NCBI GenBank assembly: GCA_031266185.1
Contig: JAISBM010000026.1
Span: forward strand, 1 to 60,915
From: Endomicrobium sp.
Lineage (GTDB): Bacteria; Elusimicrobiota; Endomicrobiia; Endomicrobiales; Endomicrobiaceae
Direction of reading: 5' to 3'
DNA length: 60,915 bases
The notes beneath the pieces were generated by a model that saw only the letters and a program-made list of their open reading frames with translations, was not told the origin of the DNA and did not search any database. Each line of letters starts with the position of its first letter. Position 1 is the stretch's first letter. Below are positions 1-8,093 of the stretch, piece after piece. The translations under genes were made by a program, and so were the position numbers.

Positions 1-158
1 GCGTTTGGGTCAGAAATTTTAGCTTGCAATCCCTTAACTCTCATTCCCAAGTTATAAGTCATTGGAGCTTTTTTACCAAAAACAGCAAAAGGAAAACAAC
101 AAAAAAAGATTAGGATAAGCACTATACTAACACTTTTTTCTAACAATTTATTTTTCAT
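1..158 (-). CDS. exported protein, N-terminal part only
   Basis: The gene starts at 158 and runs off the left edge, so only about 53 residues are visible. They begin with a charged MKNK start followed by a hydrophobic stretch (roughly residues 10-28, ending FAVFG), which reads as a Sec signal peptide. The mature part starts KKAPMTYNLGMRVKG. Its start codon directly follows the stop codon of the upstream PorV-like gene (TAA then ATG, no gap), so the two are almost certainly cotranscribed and translationally coupled. The family cannot be recognised from this fragment; a cell-envelope role is inferred from the signal peptide and the neighbour. Confidence 0.6.
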   Translation of the reverse strand, partial: MKNKLLEKSVSIVLILIFFCCFPFAVFGKKAPMTYNLGMRVKGLQAKISDPN

Positions 159-1064
159 TTAGAACACCACCTTTAATGAAATTATGTTACAGTTTCCTAA
201 ATCTCCGTACGGTAACCACGCATAATCTATGGAAATAACATTAACTTTTAAAGCAAACCCTAAAGATAAGTTTCTTTGGTACCAACTACCTAAAGAAGAG
301 TTGCTGTTTGTTAACGCCCAATTATAACCTCCTCTTAAAACAAAATTTTCACCAACTCCAACTTCTATAGCAGTCTTGAGCCACATCGTATTATCAAAAA
401 AAGACTTCAACTCAAGACCAAGTTGGCAAGGTTTAATAATTTTATTTGTATACGATAAATATACACTAGAAGGAAGCATATATCCATCTACTTTAGCACC
501 CAAATTTTCTAAACCTAAAGCTAATGACCACTTATCACTTAACAATAAAAATGCAGACAAATCAAAAACAAGACCGTTCATCTTTATATTGTCAATATTT
601 GTAAATATATACTTAACCCCTGCCCCTAAAGATAAAATATCTATTATACGATATCCCGCACTTACCTGCATACAAGAATCAGCTGCTCCAAATGTACCAT
701 TTTCAATATAGTCACCATTAGAATCTTCAAGATATTTGTCAAATTTGCCATAGTCAAAACCAAAATAAGATAAACTAAAACCAAAATCATTATAAGGCAT
801 TGCAAAATTAAAAGAATTGTATCCTGTGTTTTGGAAATGAATTGCTTTTGATGCCTGAATGTTGTAGTGATCTGTAAACCCTAAAACTGCAGGGTTTACA
901 AAAGAAAGATTTGTATTAAAAGTTGTCAAATTTGCTAAAGCAGCTTGTTCTGCATTCTTTGGCAACTTTAAAAAATTAAAAACTGTTGTACCTGCAGCTG
1001 CAAAAAGATTGTTTGACACAAAAATTAGAAGAACTAAACTGCTAAAAATCCGTTTTTTGTTCAT
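159..1064 (-). CDS. PorV/PorQ-type outer-membrane beta-barrel protein
   Basis: About 300 residues. A signal peptide (residues 1 to ~23, ending NNLFAA) is followed by the family's N-terminal signature: FLKLPKNAEQAALANL and then a VNPAVLGF box, the 'NPAgLa' motif of PorV/PorQ-like proteins. The rest is alternating aromatic/polar strands with many Gly-Tyr pairs, and the last residue is phenylalanine, as expected of an outer-membrane barrel. Members are common in Bacteroidota and Elusimicrobiota, where PorV is a type IX secretion shuttle, but many paralogs have no known job. The ATG at 1064 was preferred to the GTG at 1067; AAGGA lies just upstream. Transport of a specific substrate cannot be inferred. 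Confidence 0.75.
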   Translation of the reverse strand: MNKKRIFSSLVLLIFVSNNLFAAAGTTVFNFLKLPKNAEQAALANLTTFNTNLSFVNPAVLGFTDHYNIQASKAIHFQNTGYNSFNFAMPYNDFGFSLSYFGFDYGKFDKYLEDSNGDYIENGTFGAADSCMQVSAGYRIIDILSLGAGVKYIFTNIDNIKMNGLVFDLSAFLLLSDKWSLALGLENLGAKVDGYMLPSSVYLSYTNKIIKPCQLGLELKSFFDNTMWLKTAIEVGVGENFVLRGGYNWALTNSNSSLGSWYQRNLSLGFALKVNVISIDYAWLPYGDLGNCNIISLKVVF

Positions 1065-1180
1065 CACAAATATTCCTTCTTTAAAATTATAAATTACTTT
1101 TGCGGTCCTGACAATACTTTTATTTTAATGGTTATGTTAGGATTTTAGCATTAATTATTTTATTTGTACATTTTAATATA

Positions 1181-1768
1181 CTATTTTCCACTTTTTATGT
1201 TTGCTAATGTTGATGCTGCTTTATCTACTCCAGAATTAATTACTTCATTAAAAACTAAAATTGCTTTTTCTTTTATTAAATTTATCTTCTCTTCATCTTC
1301 TTTTAAAAATTTAGATAGAACAAAACTAGAAACGTCTATATCTTTTGGCAAAGGGCCTATACCCAACTTCATTCTTGGAAATTTTTCTGTGTTTAAATGT
1401 TCTATAATAGATTTTATACCGTTATGTCCGCCAGAAGAGCCTGACATTCTTATTCTACAGTGTCCTAAAACAATTGAAAAGTCATCATAAAAAACAAAAA
1501 TTTCTGTGGGTTTAATCTTATAATATCTTGCAAAAGATGCTATAGCAAGACCAGAAAGGTTCATAAATGTGCTTGGTTTTAAAAACCATATTTTCCTGTT
1601 AAATTCATCACAAAAAGAAATGTCTGCCATATTATCCCAAGATTTAAACTCTAAATACAATTTTTTTGTTATTGCATCTAAAATTACAAACCCTAGATTA
1701 TGGCGGGTATTTATGTACTTATGTCCCGGATTACCAAGCCCTACAAAAAGTTTAATATCCACATTCAT
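1181..1768 (-). CDS. pth: peptidyl-tRNA hydrolase
   Basis: About 195 residues, normal for bacterial Pth, the cytosolic enzyme that cleaves the ester bond of peptidyl-tRNAs that drop off ribosomes. Visible signatures are KLFVGLGNPGHKYINTRHN near the N terminus, with the substrate-binding Asn and catalytic His of the family, KPSTFMNLSG, and SGSSGGHNGIKSI around the middle. The ATG at 1768 was chosen because family homology begins there and GGAG lies ~10 nt upstream; an upstream TTG would add eight unrelated residues. It is the last gene of the glmU-prs-rplY-pth arrangement, which is widely conserved in bacteria. Confidence 0.95.
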   Translation of the reverse strand: MNVDIKLFVGLGNPGHKYINTRHNLGFVILDAITKKLYLEFKSWDNMADISFCDEFNRKIWFLKPSTFMNLSGLAIASFARYYKIKPTEIFVFYDDFSIVLGHCRIRMSGSSGGHNGIKSIIEHLNTEKFPRMKLGIGPLPKDIDVSSFVLSKFLKEDEEKINLIKEKAILVFNEVINSGVDKAASTLANIKSGK

Positions 1769-1807
1769 AGTTACAAGGCTCCGCAGGGGCAAAAAACTTT
1801 TATATAT

Positions 1808-2482
1808 TTATTTTTTTACTTCACTTGTAGAAGAAGCTTCAGCACCTTCTTCTTTATCTTTCTTACCTTTACTTATTACTTCTGGTTGAGCAGTTTCAGT
1901 ACTTTCCTCTTTAGGTTTTTCTTCTTCTGCAGCAACCGCTATAACATTAACTATCAAAGTGCTAGGATCTTGAATATAATCCAGACCTTCAATTTTTGGT
2001 AAGTCTGCAATTGTTAAACCTTGCCCTAACCCAAGAGAGCTTACATCAACAGCAATCATCTGAGGTATGCTCTTAGGAAGAGCTTTGACTTTAACTTCCC
2101 TAACAATAAATTCCATAACCCCATCAAAATTCTTAACACCGTCTGCAACTCCCTCAACATGTATAGGAACCAAAACTTCAACTTTGTCTTCCAAAGAAAT
2201 AGACTGAAAATCTATATGTATAGGATTTTGCATTAAAACATCTCGTTGTAAAGATTTTACAATAGCTGGTTTTTTACCACTTTTAAAATTCAAATCAACA
2301 ATAACATTTGCACCATTTTTTTCTATTATAGACATAAAACTTTTTGCATCAACTGTTATAGATTCCGGCTTTATATTTTTTCCATAAAATACAGCTGGTA
2401 TTTTTTCTTTTTTTCTTAAAGCAGACAACTTACTTTTTGACCCTAACTCTCTTTTCTGTACGTCTAAAATAACTTCCTTCAT
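1808..2482 (-). CDS. rplY: 50S ribosomal protein L25/general stress protein Ctc
   Basis: 224 residues, the long TL5/CTC form of L25 that binds 5S rRNA in the central protuberance. The N-terminal L25 domain (about 1-90, with LGSKSKLSALRKKEKIPAVFYG) is followed by the C-terminal TL5 beta domain (about 95-185, with KVEVLVPIHVEG and GQGLTIADLPKIEGL). The last ~40 residues are an acidic, Glu/Lys/Ser-rich tail, probably disordered. It lies 40 bp before pth and 50 bp after prs, all on the same strand. This synteny is the classic glmU-prs-ctc-pth block. Confidence 0.95.
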   Translation of the reverse strand: MKEVILDVQKRELGSKSKLSALRKKEKIPAVFYGKNIKPESITVDAKSFMSIIEKNGANVIVDLNFKSGKKPAIVKSLQRDVLMQNPIHIDFQSISLEDKVEVLVPIHVEGVADGVKNFDGVMEFIVREVKVKALPKSIPQMIAVDVSSLGLGQGLTIADLPKIEGLDYIQDPSTLIVNVIAVAAEEEKPKEESTETAQPEVISKGKKDKEEGAEASSTSEVKK

Positions 2483-2533
2483 TTAAATCCTCCATTGTTG
2501 TCATTGCACATTAATATATTCTTTGTTTAACGC

Positions 2534-3466
2534 TTACAGAAATAATGCGCTTATAGATTCGTCATTTGAAATTCTCATTATAGCTTCTGCCAAAAGAGGA
2601 GCTATACTTAAAACAACAACCTTTTCTACAGGACCATTATTTAAAAGAGGTATAGAGTCGGTTATAACAACCTTTTCTATTGAAGAGTCTTGAATTTTTT
2701 GCTTTGCATGACCAGAAAGAACTCCATGAGAAGCCGCTGCAAAAATTCTAGATGCACCTTTTATTTTTATTGCGTCTGCAACTTTTGTTAAAGTTCCGGC
2801 AGTATCAATCATATCATCTAAAATTATACAGGTTTTATCTTTAACTTCACCAATAATATTCATAACAGAAGCTTCGTTCGAGCAAGGTCTTCTTTTATCT
2901 ATAATAGCAAGTTCCGCATTAAAATGCTTTGCAAAAGCTCTTGCCCTTTCTGCCCCACCTGTATCAGGCGAAACTATAACAAGATCGTTTAACTTTTTTT
3001 CTTTAAAATAATTTACAAGTACTGGCATGCCATAAAGGTGGTCAACAGGAATATCAAAAAAACCCTGTATTTGCCCAGCATGCAAGTCCATTGTTAAAAC
3101 TCTTGTAATGCCTGCCGTTGCAAGCAAGTCTGCAACTAACCTTGCAGTAATTGGGACTCTTGGCTCTGATTTTCTATCCTGCCTTGCATAACCATAGTAA
3201 GGCATAACAGCAATAATTCTTCTAGCAGAAGCCCTTCTTAAAGCATCTGCAATAATTAAAAGTTCCATTAGATGTTCATTAACAGGTGCGTTTGTTGGTT
3301 GAATTATATAACAATCTGCACCTCTAATATTTTCAACTATTTTTACTTGAACTTCTCCATCACTAAACCTGCTAACCTTTGCATCACTTAAAGGTATCCC
3401 TAAATGTTTTGTAATTTGTTTTGCAAGTTCAACATTAGCATTACCTGAAATAATTTTAAGCTTCAT
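2534..3466 (-). CDS. prs: ribose-phosphate pyrophosphokinase
   Basis: 310 residues. Makes PRPP from ribose 5-phosphate and ATP for nucleotide, histidine and tryptophan synthesis. Recognisable blocks are ISGNANVELAKQI at the start, YGYARQDRKSEPRVPITAR (ATP/flexible loop), MDLHAGQIQGFFDIPVDHL (Mg/ATP site) and the PRPP loop ILDDMIDTAGTL at about residues 216-227. This is the class I, phosphate-activated bacterial type. It sits 50 bp from glmU and rplY on the same strand; coupling of PRPP and UDP-GlcNAc synthesis genes in this order is conserved. Confidence 0.97.
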   Translation of the reverse strand: MKLKIISGNANVELAKQITKHLGIPLSDAKVSRFSDGEVQVKIVENIRGADCYIIQPTNAPVNEHLMELLIIADALRRASARRIIAVMPYYGYARQDRKSEPRVPITARLVADLLATAGITRVLTMDLHAGQIQGFFDIPVDHLYGMPVLVNYFKEKKLNDLVIVSPDTGGAERARAFAKHFNAELAIIDKRRPCSNEASVMNIIGEVKDKTCIILDDMIDTAGTLTKVADAIKIKGASRIFAAASHGVLSGHAKQKIQDSSIEKVVITDSIPLLNNGPVEKVVVLSIAPLLAEAIMRISNDESISALFL

Positions 3467-3516
3467 AAATCCTCTTGTTTATACTTAGTAACAGCTAAAA
3501 AGTTTTTAATATAACT

Positions 3517-4875
3517 TTACTTTTTTATTCTACGTTTTAGTTCTTGCCTTGCCCTTGCTATTGCAAGCTTTCCTTTTGGCACATCATGAGTTATTGTAGA
3601 ACCAGCTGCAATTAAAGCACCTTTACCTATTTTTACAGGAGCAACAATATTTGCGTTAGATCCAACAAAAACGTCTTGTTCAATTATTGTTTGATGTTTA
3701 TGCCTACCGTCATAATTGCAAGTTATTGTACCTGCCCCTATATTTACATTCGCACCAATCTGAGCATCACCTATATAAGATAGATGATTAACTTTTGAAT
3801 TTTTTCCTATAAAAGATTTTTTAGTCTCTGAAAAATTTCCAATTTTAACGTTTTCTTTTAAAACAGAGCCTGGCCTTAAATGAACAAATGGTCCTATTTT
3901 CACTTTTTTACCTATAGTTGCACCATCTACATACGAATAAGACACTATACTTTCATCATCAATTTTAGAATTTACTATATAACTTGACCCTTTTAAAACA
4001 CAATTTCTGCCAATGGTAACACCCACATCAATAAAAACTCCAGGATATATAACAGTATCAGACTTTATTGTCGCATCGTAAGATATATACACATTATTTA
4101 CATCTATAATACTTACACCACTATTTAGCAAATTTTCTATTTTTTGGTTTTTTAAAAGAGTTTCTGTCTGAGAAAGTTCTAGTTTACTATTTATACCTTT
4201 AATCTCAACTCCATCTTTTGTAAGAAGTACAGATATTTTATGGTTTAACTTCTTTAATATTGCAATTGTGTCTGTTATATAATATTCTTTCTTTGAGTTA
4301 TTTGGTTCAACTTTCAAAAGAGCTTTCCATAGATTTTTATCAAAACAATAAATACCAGAATTTATTTCTTTTATTTGTTTTTCATTTAAATTTGCGTCTT
4401 TTTCTTCTACTATCTTTTCTAAAAAGCCATCTTTTCTTACAATTCTTCCATAGCCATAAGGATCCTTAACTCCTGCTGATAAAACCGTAACCGCAGACGC
4501 GCTTTTTTGGTTATTCTTTATTAAGTTTGATATTGTAGTTGTTTTTATTAAAGGAACATCTCCACTTATAACCACAATATTGCCATTATAATTTTTTAAA
4601 ATTTCTTTTGCTTGCATTACAGCATGTGCTGTGCCAAATTGTTTTTCCTGACAAACAAATTTTACATTTACATTACTTTTAGATAAATATTCTTCAACTA
4701 TTTCATGTCTATATCCAACAACTACAACTATATTATCTGGACGTAAAGAAGACACTGAATCTATGACCCACTTAACTAAAGGTTTGCCAGAAAGAGTGTG
4801 CATAGCTTTAGGTAAAGAAGACTTCATTCTTGTCCCTAAACCTGCAGCAAGTATTATAACTGAAAAATTTTTCAT
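3517..4875 (-). CDS. glmU: bifunctional GlcNAc-1-P uridyltransferase / GlcN-1-P acetyltransferase
   Basis: About 452 residues, full length. The N-terminal pyrophosphorylase domain opens SVIILAAGLGTRMKSSLPKA, the nucleotide-binding loop with its Arg and Lys, and includes QFGTAHAVMQA and ISGDVPLI. From about residue 255 the protein becomes a left-handed beta-helix of hexapeptide repeats with the acetyltransferase residues in HLSYIGDAQIGANVNIGAG and NYDG. The product UDP-GlcNAc feeds peptidoglycan and lipid A. An ATG at 4875 starts at the conserved domain; a TTG four codons upstream is less likely. First gene of the glmU-prs-rplY-pth block. Confidence 0.96.
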   Translation of the reverse strand: MKNFSVIILAAGLGTRMKSSLPKAMHTLSGKPLVKWVIDSVSSLRPDNIVVVVGYRHEIVEEYLSKSNVNVKFVCQEKQFGTAHAVMQAKEILKNYNGNIVVISGDVPLIKTTTISNLIKNNQKSASAVTVLSAGVKDPYGYGRIVRKDGFLEKIVEEKDANLNEKQIKEINSGIYCFDKNLWKALLKVEPNNSKKEYYITDTIAILKKLNHKISVLLTKDGVEIKGINSKLELSQTETLLKNQKIENLLNSGVSIIDVNNVYISYDATIKSDTVIYPGVFIDVGVTIGRNCVLKGSSYIVNSKIDDESIVSYSYVDGATIGKKVKIGPFVHLRPGSVLKENVKIGNFSETKKSFIGKNSKVNHLSYIGDAQIGANVNIGAGTITCNYDGRHKHQTIIEQDVFVGSNANIVAPVKIGKGALIAAGSTITHDVPKGKLAIARARQELKRRIKK

Positions 4876-5071
4876 ATGTAAATCCAAGAAAACCCTTGCA
4901 AGGATAAACTTAACCTCACAAAGAAGTACATGCGGGCATCAATTATAACAAAAATATTATTAAATAACAAAAAGCTACTAAAGCTTTTATACTATTAACT
5001 TATAACTTATTTAGTTTTTAGTTTTGGCTAATATTTCCAACAAAATTAATAGAATTATTGCTGGCCGTATA

Positions 5072-5197
5072 TTAATAAAATTTATTAAAGGCTTCAATTT
5101 CCACTTCCACATATTTTTTAGTGCAGTTTTCTAGCAAATCCGGTATAAAATAATTATTATCAGTAGACAACGCAATAATTACTTCATTTCTACTCAT
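5072..5197 (-). CDS. 41-residue ORF, possible glycosyltransferase-family remnant
   Basis: A short reading frame with a good Shine-Dalgarno sequence (AGGAG six bases before ATG). The N-terminal NEVIIALSTDNNYF resembles the first strand of GT8-type glycosyltransferases (IALASDNNY), but the frame stops after 41 residues. It may be a truncated gene remnant or a small real protein. The intergenic space around it (4876-5278) shows nothing else. The similarity is recalled by eye only. Confidence 0.3.
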   Translation of the reverse strand: MSRNEVIIALSTDNNYFIPDLLENCTKKYVEVEIEAFNKFY

Positions 5198-5278
5198 TAA
5201 TAACTCCTAAATTGACTTTTAAAGATAAGGATACTTGCCAATACAGACAGATAGAAGCACAACTTCTTTAATTATAAC

Positions 5279-5329
5279 AAAAAAAAGGCCCTAGCAGTAA
5301 AACTTAAAAACTACTAAAGCCTTTTCTTA
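5279..5329 (-). terminator. rho-independent terminator of the lysine-tailed protein gene
   Basis: Read on the minus strand, a GC-centred stem (AAAAGGC / GCCTTTT with an inner TAG-AGT / ACT-CTA pairing across an A-rich loop) is followed by a T run. It lies just downstream of the stop codon of the gene at 5341-5673. The A/T symmetry means it could also work for plus-strand transcripts. Confidence 0.65.
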
Positions 5330-5340
5330 ACTTATTAATT

Positions 5341-5673
5341 TTATTTCTTTTTACTTTTCTTAGTTGCTTTCTTTGCAACTTTTTTAACTACTTTCTTTGC
5401 AACCTTTTTAATTGCTTTCTTTGCAGCTTTTTTCTTAGATTTTTTCTTTTTACCACCCCTACTCATTACTGACCTGGAAATATCACCACTTTTGTCAATA
5501 AAGTAAAGATAGCCAGATTCTTTCTTCAAGCCAACTTTTGCTACCTTTGTAGGTTTTCCGCCTTTTTTACCACCTCTTGCCATTAGAGCTCTTGAGACAT
5601 CGCCATTTTTGTCAATAAAATAAAGGTAACCCGCTTCTCTTTTTACACCAACCTTCTCTACTTTTTCAGCCAT
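5341..5673 (-). CDS. lysine-rich, histone-H1-like protein with duplicated GYLYFIDK motif
   Basis: 110 residues in two parts. Residues ~7-37 and ~46-76 are two copies of one 31-residue unit (KVGxKxExGYLYFIDKxGDxSRxxMxRGGKK). Residues ~77-110 form a tail of KKA/KKV repeats typical of bacterial H1-like proteins and of alanine/lysine DNA-binding tails. A strong Shine-Dalgarno (AGGAGG) precedes the ATG. It follows the HTH gene by 27 bp and is followed by a clear terminator, so the two form a short operon. The tail suggests nucleic-acid binding in the nucleoid or on RNA. The unit resembles small beta-hairpin/zinc-ribbon-sized modules but has no cysteines, and its function is not recognised. Confidence 0.8.
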   Translation of the reverse strand: MAEKVEKVGVKREAGYLYFIDKNGDVSRALMARGGKKGGKPTKVAKVGLKKESGYLYFIDKSGDISRSVMSRGGKKKKSKKKAAKKAIKKVAKKVVKKVAKKATKKSKKK

Positions 5674-5700
5674 TGTGCACCTCCTGTAGTTGTAAATTTT

Positions 5701-5946
5701 TTATTTTTCTTCACCAGACGACTTAACAGAAATTGTATTTTGAGTAACACTATTGTCTTTTTTTGTAATAATTTTATCCCTTAACCAACCATCCACAATT
5801 TCCTTTGAAAATCTATACTGTCTTCCGATCTTAGAGGCCGGAATTTTTTTCATTTTAATAAGACTATATATCTTGGACTTTCCTATTCCTAAATACTCTG
5901 ATACTTCTTTAATGTCCATGATTTGTTTATTTTGTGTTTTTTCCAT
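5701..5946 (-). CDS. excisionase-type helix-turn-helix protein
   Basis: 81 residues. Residues ~9-58 are a MerR/excisionase-family winged HTH of the HTH_17 type: MDIKEVSEYLGIGKSKIYSL followed by KIPASKIGRQYRFSKEIVDGWL. Such proteins bind short DNA sites as architectural factors or regulators. The remaining C-terminal tail is polar and probably disordered. It is the first gene of a two-gene operon with the lysine-tailed protein, and both probably bind DNA. No integrase is nearby, so a phage-excision role is not supported. Confidence 0.85.
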   Translation of the reverse strand: MEKTQNKQIMDIKEVSEYLGIGKSKIYSLIKMKKIPASKIGRQYRFSKEIVDGWLRDKIITKKDNSVTQNTISVKSSGEEK

Positions 5947-6163
5947 TTTTTTCTCTTTTTTATCATTGTTTTTTTATTTATATTAAAACAATACAAATTT
6001 TATCATGTTTTGTCAACAACTATTTTCTAATTGTTTTAAATATTAAAAGATAATAGCAACTATCATTTACTATTATCTTTTATTGGTTAGCATCAGATTT
6101 ATCCAGCTTTAAGGGATTTTTCTTATAAAAGCGCCAATTTAAAGGGGCCTCAGGCAATACAAT

Positions 6164-6769
6164 TTATTTGTTAGGTGTGTATTGATAACTATTTGGTAAA
6201 ATCAGTTTTATCTCTCTTTCATACATATCTTTAAATAGATAATTTGCTACAGATAAGGTTGTTAAAACATCGGCCATGGCTCTGTGATTTTGCTTTACAT
6301 TAATACCTAACGTTTTTGCTATATTACAAAGCTTGTTAGACTTAAAACAGAAGTATCGTCTTGCAATATGCAAAGTGTCTATATAATAAATATCTTTCAA
6401 AAAGTATTCTGCATCATGTAGTTCTTTATGCACAAATAACAAATCAAAAGAAGCATTATGACACACAACTACACTACCACTTAAAAAAGATATGACATCT
6501 TTTACTATATGTCTAAAATATGGAGCAGTTTTAACCATATTGTCATATATATGATGTATTCTTGAACACTCTCTAGGAATTAAAATTTCAGGATTTACAA
6601 GAGTTTGATACTGTTGCTGCTTCCCATTTAATATTTTTAGCATAGCAATTTCAATTATTTTTGCACCATTTGATGGATTTAGACCAGTTGTTTCTATATC
6701 TAAAAAAACTAAATTGTCTAAAGATTGTGTAGATACTTGATGTACTGAAGTTTCTGTATTATATTTCAT
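6164..6769 (-). CDS. DnaQ-like DEDDh 3'-5' exonuclease
   Basis: About 201 residues from the ATG at 6769. The RNase T/DnaQ exonuclease motifs are intact: ExoI FLDIETTGL, ExoII HNASFDLLF and ExoIII HRAMADVLTT, giving the D-E-D-H-D metal and catalytic set. Families with this layout include the proofreading epsilon subunit and stand-alone exonucleases. The ATG overlaps the previous gene's stop (TGATG), so translation is coupled to the small membrane protein and, further up, the TPR and metallo-beta-lactamase genes. Whether it proofreads PolIII (dnaE lies at 38.9-42.4 kb) or degrades other nucleic acid is undecided. Confidence 0.88.
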   Translation of the reverse strand: MKYNTETSVHQVSTQSLDNLVFLDIETTGLNPSNGAKIIEIAMLKILNGKQQQYQTLVNPEILIPRECSRIHHIYDNMVKTAPYFRHIVKDVISFLSGSVVVCHNASFDLLFVHKELHDAEYFLKDIYYIDTLHIARRYFCFKSNKLCNIAKTLGINVKQNHRAMADVLTTLSVANYLFKDMYEREIKLILPNSYQYTPNK

Positions 6770-7095
6770 CAATATTCTGTAACCTTTAAAAAAACAATAA
6801 AAATTACAATGTAAGTAAAATATGTAAAACAATGCCACAATATTTTTAAATTTAAATCTTTATTTCTCTTTTTTAAAATAAATAAAGTTAACTTGTAAAC
6901 ATATTTAAACAACATAAACACCGTCACAGAAACTAAAAAACAACTAAATAAAATAGCGAAATAAAAAGAAAAAAACCCCAAAATAAAATTAAAATTTATC
7001 CCAACAAGTTCAAAAAAATTGTCAATAAAACTATAAAGAGAAATAACCATTACAGCAGCCACTAAAAAAAACAAATACTTTTTACTATAAAACAT
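6769..7095 (-). CDS. small integral membrane protein
   Basis: 108 residues, dominated by hydrophobic segments: about residues 8-25, 33-65 (possibly two helices) and 85-105, with Lys/Arg-rich short connections. No family motif is recognised. The gene is the third of four tightly packed genes: its start is two bases after the TPR stop and its stop overlaps the exonuclease start. The packing implies it works with, or anchors, its neighbours, but this is inference. Confidence 0.65.
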   Translation of the reverse strand: MFYSKKYLFFLVAAVMVISLYSFIDNFFELVGINFNFILGFFSFYFAILFSCFLVSVTVFMLFKYVYKLTLFILKKRNKDLNLKILWHCFTYFTYIVIFIVFLKVTEY

Positions 7096-7097
7096 TT

Positions 7098-8093
7098 TTA
7101 CTCCAAATTAAAAAAATGTTTTAAGCTCAACACAGCTTCACAATCACCACAATTTGCTGCATATCTTAAATATTTTAAGCTTTCTTCTTTTTGATTAAGA
7201 CTCAGCAAAGACATTCCTAAAATATAATTTATCTTACTATTGTTAGGATTAATTTTCAAAGCTTCTAATGCCCAACTTTTAGAATTTTTAAAATCATTAT
7301 TTTTATAGTACATATTCGCAATTTTTATGTAACCTGCAACAAACTCTTTATTAATTTCTACAGATTTTTTATAATAAAGTAAAGCTTGTTCAAAATCTTT
7401 AAAATAAAAATATATATCACCAATATTGTAATAAGCAATAAAAAAGTAAGGATCGCTGTACTTTGCTCTCTCATAATACTCTAAAGCATTTTGATTTAAC
7501 CCCTCCTGCCTATACGTATTACCAATAAGGTTATAAAAACCTGCTTTACTAAACTTTTGCGACATTAAAGCTTTATTATAAAATAATCTTGCTTCATTAT
7601 AAAGAGCACATTTCCTATAACATAAACCTATAAGCAAGTACAATTTTTCAGAATTTGGATTTAAACTAATAGCTGGTTTAAGGTATTTGCAAGCTTGTAA
7701 AAAGGAGTTTTTGTCCCCTGTATTATTAGCTTTAATATACAGTGCGTTTCCCAATGTATAAAAATTTTCAAAATCAAAAGGATCAAGTTCAGTGACAAGT
7801 TTAAAATATTTTATTGCTAAGTCATAATTTTCTAAATTAAATAAAGATTGCGCATAATCTCTATAGCCATCTACACCTAAGTCTAGAGTTCTTAATTTTA
7901 CAGCTTTTTCAAAATATCTAGCTGCAAGAAAATAGTTTTCATCAAAAAAATAATAGCTTGCTTTTTCCAATATATAATTTTTAGAATAACAAAAACCTCT
8001 AACAACATATACGCATACACACAAAATTAAAAAAGACAATGTAACTATTATGCTATTTCTCAAGTTAATATCTGTTTTTTTTCTTAATCTCAT
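7098..8093 (-). CDS. membrane-anchored tetratricopeptide repeat protein
   Basis: 331 residues. One N-terminal transmembrane segment (about 13-32) is followed by at least seven TPR-like helix pairs; recurring signs are AxxYFEKA, ALYIKA, YNEARLFYNKAL, ALEYYERA, ALLYYKKSVEI and ALKINPNNSKINYILG. The topology suggests the repeats lie in the periplasm, where TPR proteins usually act as scaffolds. The start codon immediately follows the stop of the exported metallo-beta-lactamase, and the next gene begins two bases after its own stop. A partner role for the exported enzyme is a reasonable inference. Confidence 0.85.
   Translation of the reverse strand: MRLRKKTDINLRNSIIVTLSFLILCVCVYVVRGFCYSKNYILEKASYYFFDENYFLAARYFEKAVKLRTLDLGVDGYRDYAQSLFNLENYDLAIKYFKLVTELDPFDFENFYTLGNALYIKANNTGDKNSFLQACKYLKPAISLNPNSEKLYLLIGLCYRKCALYNEARLFYNKALMSQKFSKAGFYNLIGNTYRQEGLNQNALEYYERAKYSDPYFFIAYYNIGDIYFYFKDFEQALLYYKKSVEINKEFVAGYIKIANMYYKNNDFKNSKSWALEALKINPNNSKINYILGMSLLSLNQKEESLKYLRYAANCGDCEAVLSLKHFFNLE

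Noticed and set aside
5701-5946. Prophage excisionase with an integration module
   Set aside because: No integrase, phage genes or att-like repeats nearby; the gene is linked to a lysine-tailed protein.
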